Both the position numbers and the translations under genes were made by a program. A stretch of DNA of 64,000 bases from Sphingomonas tagetis. Lineage in GTDB: Bacteria; Pseudomonadota; Alphaproteobacteria; Sphingomonadales; Sphingomonadaceae. The stretch lies in assembly GCF_024211275.1 (NCBI RefSeq), contig NZ_JAMLDX010000011.1:1-64000 (forward strand). Reading direction: 5' to 3'. This document shows, one piece after another, positions 52,478 to 60,721 of the stretch (its first letter is position 1; every line of letters begins with the position of its first letter). The notes beneath the pieces were generated by a model. The model had not been told where the DNA came from. It made no database searches and was given only the letters and a program-made list of their open reading frames with translations.

Positions 52478-53329
52478 TTATTCAGCGGCGTCCTGCGCTG
52501 CGGGCGGTGGTGCGCCAGTTGGGGGCTGCACGCGGCCGGCGACCGCGGCCGCTTCGAGCGTGTCGAGTGCGCGCCGCGCCGCGATATAGCGGCTCGCCGC
52601 CGCCATCCAGCTTTCCGCTCCCTGTGCGCCGGGCAGGCGGTTGATCTCGGCGAGCGACGCCTCGACATGGCCCTGCGCGAGCAGACGGCGTGCGCGGGTG
52701 AGCCGCTCGCGCGGGTGCGAGCTGGGCGAGCTTTCCTTACGGACGATGACGAGGCTGCCGATCTCGCGCCGCATCGCGTCCCACCAGCCCGCGCCGGGCG
52801 CGGCGGTCGACAGGCGCGGGGCGATCTGTTCGAGCGCGAAGCGCAAATCCTCCAGCGTCACCGGTTCGCTCGCCGCGCGGACGATGGTGGCGACGGCCTG
52901 CGGCTCGACCGGCGTGAAGCGGGCGCGCAACTCGCCTTCGACCGAGCCGAGTTCCTGCCCGCGCTCGATCGCGCGGCGGGCCGAGGACACCAAAAGCATC
53001 GCTTCGGCACGGCCCGCGGCGCTGCCGGCGGTGCGCGCATCGGTGTCGCTGGTGCGGATTCGCATGTCGAGCGCGTCGAGCCGTGCGGCCAGCGCCTGTT
53101 CGCGCGCGGCCAGCGTCGCGATATCGGTGCCGGGCGGCAGCGCCGGCCGGGGGTCCGCGGCGGCGGCCTGCGGCTGGACGGGGGGCGGGGCCGGTTTCCA
53201 CCAGTCGCCGAAGCGGAAGATCGCGGCCATCACCACCAGGCCGAGCATGAAGGCGATCAGCCCCGCGACCAGCGCGACCGTGAGCGTGTTGGCGCGAGGC
53301 GGGGTGGAGGACGGCGCTTCGGAGGTCAT
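52478..53329 (-). CDS. Mitofilin/Mic60-like inner-membrane protein
   Basis: A 283-residue protein with a single N-terminal transmembrane segment (about 16-38), a proline-rich periplasmic linker, a predicted coiled coil ([17 protein letters not shown]), and a C-terminal mitofilin-like domain. Its place next to hemD and hemC is the conserved position of alphaproteobacterial Mic60, which shapes intracytoplasmic membranes. Mitofilin similarity is by context and organisation, not by search. Confidence 0.7.
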   Translation of the reverse strand: MTSEAPSSTPPRANTLTVALVAGLIAFMLGLVVMAAIFRFGDWWKPAPPPVQPQAAAADPRPALPPGTDIATLAAREQALAARLDALDMRIRTSDTDARTAGSAAGRAEAMLLVSSARRAIERGQELGSVEGELRARFTPVEPQAVATIVRAASEPVTLEDLRFALEQIAPRLSTAAPGAGWWDAMRREIGSLVIVRKESSPSSHPRERLTRARRLLAQGHVEASLAEINRLPGAQGAESWMAAASRYIAARRALDTLEAAAVAGRVQPPTGAPPPAAQDAAE

Positions 53330-53353
53330 CGGCCTGTTATTCTCCCGATGCGG

Positions 53354-54028
53354 TCAGGGGTCAATCGCGAGCGGTCGGGCCGCGGCGATCAGTGCGTCGT
53401 CGTGGGGTGCGGCCGCGACGGCGAGGGCCGCCCAGCCGGGACCGGCGGCCTGCGCCACCTTCGCGCTCAGCGCGGCGACGCGAACCTGCATGCGCGGGAT
53501 GCCGCGGCGGTCAAGCTCATCGGCGAGGCGGCTGGCGGCGCGCGCGGAATGGAGCAGCGCGACGCTGTTCGCGAGGCTCGCGGCTTCCTCGGTGGCGATC
53601 GGGCGCGGGTCGGCGCGATAGATCGCGAGCGTCTGCGCCAGCGCGGGGTGGTGGATCGCGGTGCGGTCGCGGCCCGACAGCCACAACAGCCGCAGATCCG
53701 CGCCGAGTCCGGCGAGCAGGTCGGCGACATCGCTGCTGCCAGTGGTTTCGACCGCAAACCCGGCGGCCCGCGCGGCGGCGGCGGTCGCGCTGCCCACGGC
53801 GAGTACCGGCAGCGACTGCAGCGCCGACAGACCGGGGCCGCCATGCCGCACGGCGTTCGCGCTCGTCAGCAGCAGGCGGTCGAACATGGCGGGGTCGGGC
53901 GGGGTCCAGGGCACCGGCGCGACCTCGAACAGCGGAAGCGGGATCGCGGTCAGCCCGGCGGCGTGCAGGCGCTCGACCGTTGCCCGGTTGCCCGGTTCGG
54001 GCCGCAGAACGGCAACCGCGCGGGTCAA
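53354..54028 (-). CDS. hemD: Uroporphyrinogen-III synthase
   Basis: A 224-residue two-domain enzyme that cyclises hydroxymethylbilane to uroporphyrinogen III. RPEPGNRATVERL, LLLTSANAVRHGG and the SDVADLLAGL region are typical, but family identity is low as usual. It overlaps hemC by 4 nt and precedes the mitofilin-like gene by 24 nt, as expected for the haem operon. Confidence 0.88.
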   Translation of the reverse strand: MTRAVAVLRPEPGNRATVERLHAAGLTAIPLPLFEVAPVPWTPPDPAMFDRLLLTSANAVRHGGPGLSALQSLPVLAVGSATAAAARAAGFAVETTGSSDVADLLAGLGADLRLLWLSGRDRTAIHHPALAQTLAIYRADPRPIATEEAASLANSVALLHSARAASRLADELDRRGIPRMQVRVAALSAKVAQAAGPGWAALAVAAAPHDDALIAAARPLAIDP

Positions 54029-54930
54029 TGCCCGAACAACGCCCGCAATGCGGGGGAAGCGGCCGCGAGCAGCTCGCGCGCAGCTTCGCCCGCGGCGTCC
54101 GGGCCGGAAAGGCCGGCGCGGTCGGCGGCGACATGCTCGCTGCCGTCGCTGGCGAGCAGTTCGGCGCGCAGCCGCAGCTGGCCGTCCTCAATCGTAGCGA
54201 GCGCCGCGACGGGGGAGTGGCAGTCGGCGGCGAGCGCGGCGAGCAGGGCGCGCTCGGTCAGCACGCAGGTCTCGGTCGCGCGGTCACCGATTGCGGCGAG
54301 CAATTCGCGCGTCGCCTGGTCGCCGGCGCGCGTTTCGATCCCGACCGCGCCCTGCGACGGCGCGGGCAGCATCATGTCGAGCGGGATCGTCGCGCCCACT
54401 TCGGGCCGCCCCAGCCGTTCGAGGCCGGCGGCGGCGAGCAGGGTGGCGTCGGCCTCGCCCGCCGCGACCTTGGCAATGCGCGTGTCGACATTGCCACGCA
54501 GCGGGACGATAGCGAGATCGGGGCGGATGCGGCGGATCTGCGCGGCGCGGCGCGGCGAGCTGGTGCCGATCCGTGCGCCGTGCGCCAGCGCGGCGATCGA
54601 GTCCGCCCCGATCAGCCGGTCGCGTACATCCTCGCGCGGCAGCATCGCGGCGATGGCGATGCTGTCGGGCCGGATCGTCTCGACATCCTTCATCGAATGC
54701 ACGGCGAAGTCGATCTCGCCGGCGAGCAGCGCGCGGTCGAGCTCCTTGGTCCACAGCGCCTTGCCGCCGATCTCGGCGAGCGGGCGGTCCTGCACGCGAT
54801 CGCCGGTGGTGCGGATCGGGACGATCTCGATCCCGTCCGGCGCAAGGCCGTGCGCGGCGAGCAGCGCGTCGCGCACGAGATTGGCCTGAACGAGCGCGAG
54901 CGGTGAACCACGGGTGCCGAGACGAAGCAT
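54025..54930 (-). CDS. hemC: Hydroxymethylbilane synthase (porphobilinogen deaminase)
   Basis: A 301-residue enzyme joining four porphobilinogen units. It has RLGTRGSPLAL, KDVETIRPDSIAIAAMLPREDVRDRL, and the dipyrromethane cofactor Cys237 (ADCHSPVAA). Start at 54930 and 4-nt overlap with hemD. It is the first gene of the hemC-hemD-mitofilin-like series. Confidence 0.97.
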   Translation of the reverse strand: MLRLGTRGSPLALVQANLVRDALLAAHGLAPDGIEIVPIRTTGDRVQDRPLAEIGGKALWTKELDRALLAGEIDFAVHSMKDVETIRPDSIAIAAMLPREDVRDRLIGADSIAALAHGARIGTSSPRRAAQIRRIRPDLAIVPLRGNVDTRIAKVAAGEADATLLAAAGLERLGRPEVGATIPLDMMLPAPSQGAVGIETRAGDQATRELLAAIGDRATETCVLTERALLAALAADCHSPVAALATIEDGQLRLRAELLASDGSEHVAADRAGLSGPDAAGEAARELLAAASPALRALFGH

Positions 54931-54972
54931 GCGCGGCCTCTAGCGCGTCAACGCGGCGCTGTCGAAGGGGGC

Positions 54973-55758
54973 TCAGTCGGTGAACGCCGGGTCGCGTTTC
55001 TGCATGTTGGCCATGACCGCTTCGATCTGGTTGGGCGAGCGCAGCAGCCGGGCCTGTTCGGCGCTCTCGGCGGTCAGGATCGCGGCGGCATCCGCGTCGG
55101 CGGCATGGTTGGCGAGCCGCTTGGCGGCGCGGACCGCATGCGGATTGCGCGCGGCGATGGCGCGCGCCAGCTCAAGCGCGGCGGCGTGCGGATCGTCGGC
55201 GATTCGCGTGACGAAGCCGAGGCCCAGCGCCTCGTCCGCCGAAAATTCGCGCGCGGTGTACGTCAGCTCGCGCAGCACATCGTCGCGCACCTGGCCGCGC
55301 CACAATGCGAACCCCGCCATGTCGGGGACGATGCCCCAGCGCATCTCCATGATCGAAAAGCGCGTGTCCGGCGCGGCGATGCGGATGTCGGCGCCCGACA
55401 TGATCTGGCACCCGCCGCCGAACGCGACGCCGTGCACCGCCGCGATCACCGGCACCGGCAGCGTGCGCCAGCCCCATGCGACCTGCTGAAACAGATTGGC
55501 GTCGCCATGGCTGCGCGCGGCGAGGTCGAGTCCGGTGCCGCCGCCTGCCATGCTCGCCATGTCGAGGCCGGCGCAAAAGGCGCGGCCCTCACCCGACAGC
55601 ACCGCCGCGCGCAGCCCGGCGGTGCTGCCGAGCCGGTCGATCGCATCTGCGATTTCGGCGAACATCGCCGGGTCGAGCGCGTTCATCTTGTCGCCGCGCG
55701 TCAGCCGGACATCGGCGACGCCATCCACGATATCGATGCTCACGCGCTCGCCGGTCAT
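54973..55758 (-). CDS. Enoyl-CoA hydratase/isomerase family (crotonase)
   Basis: A 261-residue crotonase with GEGRAFCAGLDMASM (oxyanion-hole Gly), HGVAFGGGCQIMSGADIRIA and MEMRWGIVPDM. The usual two catalytic Glu are not both obvious, so it may not be a hydratase. It begins at 55758, 29 nt downstream of the winged-helix gene and 42 nt upstream of hemC, all on the same strand. Confidence 0.88.
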   Translation of the reverse strand: MTGERVSIDIVDGVADVRLTRGDKMNALDPAMFAEIADAIDRLGSTAGLRAAVLSGEGRAFCAGLDMASMAGGGTGLDLAARSHGDANLFQQVAWGWRTLPVPVIAAVHGVAFGGGCQIMSGADIRIAAPDTRFSIMEMRWGIVPDMAGFALWRGQVRDDVLRELTYTAREFSADEALGLGFVTRIADDPHAAALELARAIAARNPHAVRAAKRLANHAADADAAAILTAESAEQARLLRSPNQIEAVMANMQKRDPAFTD

Positions 55759-55787
55759 CTGCCTCTCCTCGTTTTTCGGTCCGCACC

Positions 55788-56405
55788 CTAGTCGGTATCG
55801 AGGCGATAACCGACTCCCTTGACGGTGTGCAGCAGGGGGAACGCGAAGCCGCGGTCGAGCTTGGCGCGCAGCTTCGACATGTGCACCGCCACGACGTTGG
55901 TGCCCGGATCGAAGCGCAGCTGCCACACCGCGGCGAGCAGTGCGCGGCGGCTCACGCACTCGCCGCGCCGCTCGGCGAGATGGAGCAGCAACGCATATTC
56001 GCGCGGGAGCAGCGGGATCGTGTGGTCGGCGCGCGTGACGTGGCGGCGCACCGGGTCGATGCGCAAGTCGCCGATGACGATCGGGTGCGGCGCATGGTGG
56101 CGGATGCGGGCGTCGAGCCGCGCGGCGAGTTCGTGTGCATCGACCGGCACCGCGACGGCATCGGCGGCGCCGGCATCGAGCGCGGCCGCCACCGCTGCGG
56201 CGCAGGGGGTGACGGCGATCTCGGGAATGCCGGTGCCGCGCAACGTGATGCCAGGCCCCCATTTGCGCAGGATCGCGGCGGGCAACGACGAATCGGGCGC
56301 TTCGTCGGCGCTGGCGAAGCCGACCGGCACCAGCGCATAGCCGCGCGCCAGCATCGCCTCGGCCAAAGCGGGTATCTCGATTTCGGTGATGATTCGCTGA
56401 CCCAC
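55788..56405 (-). CDS. OmpR-type winged-helix regulator with degenerate receiver domain
   Basis: A 205-residue protein. Residues about 105-203 are an OmpR/PhoB-type winged-helix domain (LLPREYALLLHLAERRGECVSR...VHMSKLRAKLD...LLHTVKGVGYRLDTD). The N-terminal 90 residues keep the end of a receiver (GAADAVAVPVDAHELAARLDAR) but lack the phosphoacceptor Asp motif. Thus it is a likely phosphorylation-independent regulator. Start is GTG 56405. No kinase gene is nearby. It may regulate the adjoining peptide operon, whose upstream region carries a tandem repeat. Confidence 0.8.
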   Translation of the reverse strand: MGQRIITEIEIPALAEAMLARGYALVPVGFASADEAPDSSLPAAILRKWGPGITLRGTGIPEIAVTPCAAAVAAALDAGAADAVAVPVDAHELAARLDARIRHHAPHPIVIGDLRIDPVRRHVTRADHTIPLLPREYALLLHLAERRGECVSRRALLAAVWQLRFDPGTNVVAVHMSKLRAKLDRGFAFPLLHTVKGVGYRLDTD

Positions 56406-56424
56406 GCAGCAAATCTCTAGTCAG

Positions 56425-56445
56425 GCGGCAGCATATGTCTGCCGC
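56425..56445 (-). terminator. Hairpin between gene A and the winged-helix regulator
   Basis: A 7-bp stem GCGGCAG/CTGCCGC with a 7-nt loop in the 58-nt gap; no T-run follows on the minus strand. It may reduce read-through into the regulator gene but is not a complete terminator. Confidence 0.4.
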
Positions 56446-56463
56446 AGAACCATCCGGTCTGGA

Positions 56464-57351
56464 TCAACTTGCGAGTCGCGCCAGCGCTTGCCGGGCGAGC
56501 GACCGGGGCAAGGCGGCGGCATCGGCCGCCGCGCGCTCGAGCGTCGCGGTCGCGTCCACCGCAGCCCCGGCCGAGAGCCGCGCGGCGAGCGCGGTCGCGC
56601 GCATGCGCGGGTGCGCGTGGGAGACCGCGAGATGCTCGACCAGTTCGCGCCCGGCCTCGCCGCCGAGATGCGCGGCGAGCGTCGCCAGCGCCTCGGACGG
56701 CGCCATCGTCAGCGCCTCGGCGATCACGCCGCGGCGGATGTCGAAACGGTACTGGTCGATCCATGGATGCGAAGGGTGCTGGCCGAGGATGTTGAGCGAT
56801 ACCGAGAAGCTGTCGGGCGGTAGCTGGACATGCACGTCGCGCTGCATGCGGTAGAGCATGAGCTTGCCGGGATCGAGGCGGGAGCGTTCGACGAAGCGCA
56901 GTCCGGCGGGTTCGCCGACCTCCCCTGCGCCGTCATATTCGTAATAGTCGCTCCAATAGCCCGGCCCCAGATAGCCATAGGTCAGGAACGGGAAATTATG
57001 GTCGTGCGGCAGGTCGTAGAAGAACGGCGCGGTGCCGCTCACCTGCACCACCGGATCGGTCAACGCCGGCCAGAAATTGGCGCGGACGACATAGCGGCCG
57101 TTGGGCGGGGCGAGCAGGAAGACCTGCGGACCATAGCCATTGGCCGCGCTCTGGTTGGCACAGCGCGCCTTGAGTTCGGCGAGCGCGAGATCGGCGAGAA
57201 ACATGCGGTTGCGGCCGAGCCGAGCGAGCAACGGGCCGAGCGCGGCGAATTCATCCTCATCGTGCGGATCGAACGAGCAGGCGTCGAGTGCGTCGGTGAG
57301 TTCGTCTAGGCTGATCGCTTCGTCGGTGCCGGGATCGATCAGGCGGGGCAT
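56464..57351 (-). CDS. Cupin-like protein with HEAT-like C-terminus (gene A)
   Basis: Unrecognised, 295 residues. A cupin-like core shows His116-x-His118 (PHDHNF), Glu138 (YYEYDG) and His174 (RDVHVQL) with PPDSFSVSLNIL following, a plausible metal site. The C-terminal region from about 205 has helical pairs resembling HEAT repeats (EALTMAPSEALATLAAHL, GRELVEHLAVSHAHPRMRATALAARL). It is the second of three co-directional genes and overlaps gene B by 13 nt. The paralogue B has a related layout. Start MPRLIDPG at 57351 is chosen because upstream frame is low-complexity. Confidence 0.7.
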   Translation of the reverse strand: MPRLIDPGTDEAISLDELTDALDACSFDPHDEDEFAALGPLLARLGRNRMFLADLALAELKARCANQSAANGYGPQVFLLAPPNGRYVVRANFWPALTDPVVQVSGTAPFFYDLPHDHNFPFLTYGYLGPGYWSDYYEYDGAGEVGEPAGLRFVERSRLDPGKLMLYRMQRDVHVQLPPDSFSVSLNILGQHPSHPWIDQYRFDIRRGVIAEALTMAPSEALATLAAHLGGEAGRELVEHLAVSHAHPRMRATALAARLSAGAAVDATATLERAAADAAALPRSLARQALARLAS

Positions 57352-58277
57352 GGCGGTTCCAGATGACGGTCGAGCGCGGCGAGCGTGGCCGTGGCGGCGG
57401 TGCGGACCTCCTGGTTGGCGTCGCCACGGGCAAGCTCGGCGAGCCGCGGCCGTGCGCTGCGTGCGTCGAGCATCAGCCACTCGCGCATCGCCGCCCAGCG
57501 CAGGTGAAAGGCGGGATGGCGGGTCGCCGTTTCGAAACCCGACGCCGCGTCCGGGCGCCTGGAGGCTCGCAGGAAGGTCAGCAGCATCTCCATCCGCGAC
57601 GCTGCCTCGTCGGCGCAGGCGGCGCGCACGAAACTTCCGTCGGCCACGGCATATTCGCGCATAAGCGGTGCGGCACCCGGCTTGATCGTGATGGCGAGCG
57701 CGACGATGTCGCGGTCCGCTGCGACGATCAGATGACCGTCGGTGCGGCCGTCATGCCGGAGCACCATCCCGTCGTGTAGCGTCAGGGGGCTGCGCTCGAC
57801 GCAGGGCGGCGCGGCGGCGGCGGTGAAATCGGGCGTCGCCGGATCGGTCCGCCAGCGCCGCATCCGGGCATCGCCGCCGCGCACATAGCGCGTCAGCGTG
57901 AGGCGGCCCGGGATCACCAGCGTCGTCGGCGTCGGCGCCGCATTGAGCGTGGTGGCGCGGGTGACGGTGGCGGCGATCGAAATCGCTTCGCTTTCGAGCA
58001 GCACTGCGCCGGTCCGCAGCGCGTCGTGGCTGGTACGCAACCCCGGCTCGAACCAGATGTCGGCGGCGAGCGCATCGATCAGCGGGGCGAGCAGCGTGGA
58101 AACCCAATGCTCACCGGAAAGCAGCGCTTCGGCGCGGGCGGCGAGCGCCTCGGGGTCGGTCAGGCCATCGAACTGCGCGGCGAGCGCCCGGCATGGCCCG
58201 GCGTGCCAGTCGGCATTGACCGGGCGGGACCGGTGCCGGGCACCGGCCAGCGCCTCGGGAAACTGCGCCGGCCGCAT
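57339..58277 (-). CDS. Cupin/HEAT-like paralogue of gene A (gene B)
   Basis: Unrecognised, 312 residues. The region 165-200 (LTLHDGMVLRHDGRTDGHLI) parallels gene A (LDPGKLMLYRMQRDVHVQ), aligning His182 with His174 of A. The first HxH of A is not visible, so B may be catalytically dead or a partner. The C-terminal segment 258-306 is HEAT-like (HLRWAAMREWLMLDARSARPRLAELARGDANQEVRTAATATLAAL). It starts 12 nt after the peptide stop and overlaps A. Confidence 0.68.
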   Translation of the reverse strand: MRPAQFPEALAGARHRSRPVNADWHAGPCRALAAQFDGLTDPEALAARAEALLSGEHWVSTLLAPLIDALAADIWFEPGLRTSHDALRTGAVLLESEAISIAATVTRATTLNAAPTPTTLVIPGRLTLTRYVRGGDARMRRWRTDPATPDFTAAAAPPCVERSPLTLHDGMVLRHDGRTDGHLIVAADRDIVALAITIKPGAAPLMREYAVADGSFVRAACADEAASRMEMLLTFLRASRRPDAASGFETATRHPAFHLRWAAMREWLMLDARSARPRLAELARGDANQEVRTAATATLAALDRHLEPPCPA

Positions 58278-58289
58278 CGCCCGCTGGCC

Positions 58290-58439
58290 TCAGCGCGGAT
58301 AGTTTTCGTAGATCAGGATCGCGACCGCGATCATCGACTCGAACACGTCGTCGCCCGCGATTTCGGCAATACGGAGCGCGCCGTGCGTGGCGACCTCGGT
58401 TCCCAGCGTGGCGATCTGAGCGAGTGGCAATGTGAGCAT
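58290..58439 (-). CDS. 49-residue peptide (first gene of the peptide/cupin unit)
   Basis: A short open frame with a very strong ribosome-binding site GGAGGAGGAAG 4-14 nt before the ATG. The peptide begins MLTLPLAQIATLGTEVATHG, has an amphipathic middle, and ends ILIYENYPR. It has no Cys and no signal peptide. It is below the usual length cutoff for automatic annotation, but the ribosome-binding site, position and spacing (12 nt before gene B) support translation. It might be a substrate for the two cupin-like proteins (RiPP-style) or a small regulator. Confidence 0.65.
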   Translation of the reverse strand: MLTLPLAQIATLGTEVATHGALRIAEIAGDDVFESMIAVAILIYENYPR

Positions 58440-58491
58440 GACTTCCTCCTCCAATAACCATGCGAGGCTAGGCAGGGCCGTCGGAACGGCA

Positions 58492-58508
58492 GAGTTAATT
58501 CGAGTTAA
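58492..58508. promoter_or_regulatory. Direct repeat GAGTTAA with 10-bp period
   Basis: GAGTTAA at 58492-58498 and 58502-58508, one helical turn apart, the arrangement recognised by OmpR/PhoB-type winged-helix proteins. The OmpR-type regulator at 55788-56405 is a candidate binder. Confidence 0.5.
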
Positions 58509-58512
58509 CCAT

Positions 58513-58572
58513 GCTGGCGGCGCGGGATTGCCCGCTGGCGGCGCGGGATTGCCCGCCGGCGACGCGAGGGCT
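58513..58572 (+). repeat. Tandem 21-bp repeat
   Basis: GCTGGCGGCGCGGGATTGCCC at 58513-58533 and again, exactly, at 58534-58554, then a degenerate third unit. It lies directly before the thioesterase start and keeps frame with it (7-residue repeat LAARDCP in the extended frame). Confidence 0.85.
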
Positions 58573-58582
58573 AGGCGGGGGC

Positions 58583-59020
58583 ATGGAAATGCTGCCGATC
58601 CCGTTCGATCCCAAGGTGTTCCTTACCGACTGCCAGGATGGGCATGGCGGCCGGCTGGGTATCCGCTACGTCGCGCACGGGGCTGACTGGTGCGAGCTCG
58701 CATTGCCCTTTTCGCTCGAGCTCATCGGCCATCCCGCGCGCGGCGTGATCGCATCCGGGCCGATCATCGCGTTGCTCGACATGGCCACCAGCGTCGGCGT
58801 GTGGATGAAGCGCGGCGGCTTCCTGCCGCATGCGACGCTCGACCTGCGCGTCGATTATCTGCGCCCCGCCACGCCCGGTCGCGACGTGATCGGCCGCGGC
58901 GAATGCTATCGGCTGACGCGCTCGATCGCGTTCGTCCGTGGTATCGCGCATGACGGCGATGCGGACGATCCGGTCGCGCATGTCGCGGGCACGTTCATGA
59001 CCACGGGGGCAGGCGTTTGA
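58583..59020 (+). CDS. PaaI-type thioesterase (first of pair)
   Basis: A 145-residue hotdog-fold thioesterase, with HPARGVIASGPIIALLDMATSVGVW containing the conserved loop and Asp. The start at 58583 avoids the upstream tandem repeat. The stop overlaps the next gene's start by 4 nt. Confidence 0.85.
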   Translation: MEMLPIPFDPKVFLTDCQDGHGGRLGIRYVAHGADWCELALPFSLELIGHPARGVIASGPIIALLDMATSVGVWMKRGGFLPHATLDLRVDYLRPATPGRDVIGRGECYRLTRSIAFVRGIAHDGDADDPVAHVAGTFMTTGAGV

Positions 59021-59406
59021 AACTGCCGCCCTATGCCGCGTTGCTCGGCGCGTCGATTGGATCCGAGGATGGCACCGCGGCGCCGGTGCTGGCGATGCCG
59101 TTCGGCAACGACGTGACCGGGCGCCCGGGCTTCGTTCATGGCGGCGCGCTGGCCGGGCTGCTCGAGCTGGCCGCGATCACCGCGCTGGAGCATGCGCTGG
59201 CGGCTGAGGCGCGCGGCGAAGCCGGGTTCAAGCCGGTCAACGTCACCGTCGACTTCATGCGCGGCGGGCGCGAGAAGCTGACGCGCGCGCAGGGCCATGT
59301 CTCGCGGCTCGGGTCGCGCATCGCCAATGTCGAGGCGGTGGCGTGGCAGGACGACCGCGACCGTCCGGTAGCGGCCGCGCGGATGAACTTCCTGATCAGC
59401 GGTTAG
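59017..59406 (+). CDS. PaaI-type thioesterase (second of pair)
   Basis: A 129-residue hotdog-fold protein with RPGFVHGGALAGLLELAAITALE (HGG loop). Two adjacent thioesterase genes suggest a heterodimer or duplicated function. It overlaps the previous gene and, by 11 nt, the convergent sugar dehydrogenase. Confidence 0.86.
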   Translation: MKLPPYAALLGASIGSEDGTAAPVLAMPFGNDVTGRPGFVHGGALAGLLELAAITALEHALAAEARGEAGFKPVNVTVDFMRGGREKLTRAQGHVSRLGSRIANVEAVAWQDDRDRPVAAARMNFLISG

Positions 59407-60526
59407 GCGTCAGCTTCAACAGGCGGCCCTGCGAGCCCTGGCCGCCATCTTCGAGCAGCCAGATCGCGCCGTCCGGCCCTTCCTCGACCTCACGGATGCG
59501 CGCGCCCATCGGCCACTGATCGCCCTTTTTCGCGCTCGTGCCGTTCACATCGACTCGCACCAGCGCCTGACTCGACAGTCCGCCGATTAACAGGTCGCCA
59601 GCCCATTGCGGGAACGCCTTGCCCGAATAGACGATCAGCCCGCCGGGCGAGATGACCGGGTTCCACGACACTTTGGGCGCTTCGAATTCGGGCCGGGTCT
59701 TGTGGTCGGGAATGTCGCGGCCGTCATAATGATCGCCGTCGGAGACGATCGGATAGCCGTAGTTCCTGCCAGGCAGGATCAGGTTGACCTCGTCGCCGCC
59801 CTTCGGCCCCATTTCCTGCTCCCACAGATTGCCGGCCTTGTCGAAGGCGAGGCCGAGCAGGTTGCGGTGGCCATAGGACCATATCGCCGGGTGGAAGCCC
59901 TTGGCGGTCAGCCCCGGGTCGCCCGCCGGCTTGCCGTCGATGGTCAGGCGCAGCACCTTGCCGAGCGTCGCTTTGGGATCCTGTGCGGGGTCGAACTTCT
60001 GGCGCTCGCCATTGGTGAAGAAGACGTGCTTGCCGTCGGGCGCGAACGCGATGCGGCCCGAATAATGGCCGTTGCCGGTGACATAAGGCGTGGCGCGGAA
60101 CACCGTCTCGACGCCGGCGAGACTGGGCGACTTGCCGTCGGTGAAGATGCCGCGCGCGAGCACCACGCCCTTGCCGTTCGTCGCCGCCTCCGAATAGCTG
60201 AACCAGACGCGCTTGTTGTGGACGAAATGCGGGTCGAGCACGACATCCTTGAGCGCGCCCTGCCCCGCGCTGTCGACCACGGGAATGCCCGACACCGGCG
60301 TGCTGCTCTTGCCGTCGGCGGTGACCAGCAGCAGCACGCCCGCCTTTTCGGTGACCAGCATGCGGCCGTCGGGCAGGAAGGTCATCGACCAGGGCGAATC
60401 GAAATCGGCGACCGGCGTGACCGTGAACGGCAGACCGGGGGCGGCGGCTTGCTGGCTGTTGCCGGGTTCGGCCCCGGTGCAGGCCAGCAGGGTGAGCGAG
60501 ACGGCGGCGATCGGCAGCAGGCGCAT
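59396..60526 (-). CDS. PQQ-dependent sugar dehydrogenase-like lipoprotein
   Basis: A 376-residue beta-propeller lipoprotein (lipobox LLAC near residue 16) of the soluble glucose dehydrogenase/YliI family: SPWSMTFLPDGRMLVTEKAG, VVLDPHFVHNKRVWFSYSEA, YGHRNLLGLAFDKAGNLWEQEMGPKGGDEVNL and GQGSQGRLLKL. It probably oxidises aldose sugars at the periplasmic face with PQQ. Start MRLLPI at 60526. Confidence 0.9.
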   Translation of the reverse strand: MRLLPIAAVSLTLLACTGAEPGNSQQAAAPGLPFTVTPVADFDSPWSMTFLPDGRMLVTEKAGVLLLVTADGKSSTPVSGIPVVDSAGQGALKDVVLDPHFVHNKRVWFSYSEAATNGKGVVLARGIFTDGKSPSLAGVETVFRATPYVTGNGHYSGRIAFAPDGKHVFFTNGERQKFDPAQDPKATLGKVLRLTIDGKPAGDPGLTAKGFHPAIWSYGHRNLLGLAFDKAGNLWEQEMGPKGGDEVNLILPGRNYGYPIVSDGDHYDGRDIPDHKTRPEFEAPKVSWNPVISPGGLIVYSGKAFPQWAGDLLIGGLSSQALVRVDVNGTSAKKGDQWPMGARIREVEEGPDGAIWLLEDGGQGSQGRLLKLTPNR

Positions 60527-60721
60527 CGGATTCTCCGGTGATGAATGTCGCGAAACGCGCGGGGCGAAACGATGTTGCACCGGCCGGTGGCCGCCGCCAA
60601 CTCGAATATCTTGCCGTCGCCGCGACAAGGGACTATAGCGGCACCGTTCTCGACATTGGAAACTTGCCGAGGCCGGCCCGCAGAGGGTTCGGCAGCGTCG
60701 AGTTGCATTTGGAGTTTGTGC

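Larger units (their letters stand above)
58440..58582. promoter_or_regulatory. Divergent regulatory region of the peptide unit and the thioesterase
   Basis: 143 nt between the peptide gene (leftward) and the thioesterase (rightward). It contains the peptide ribosome-binding site (58442-58451), a direct repeat GAGTTAA-N3-GAGTTAA (58492-58508) and a tandem 21-bp repeat (58513-58554). Confidence 0.6.

Noticed and set aside
58511..58582. N-terminal extension of the thioesterase through the 21-bp tandem repeat
   Set aside because: The 7-residue repeat has no counterpart in hotdog proteins; the ATG at 58583 fits the fold.
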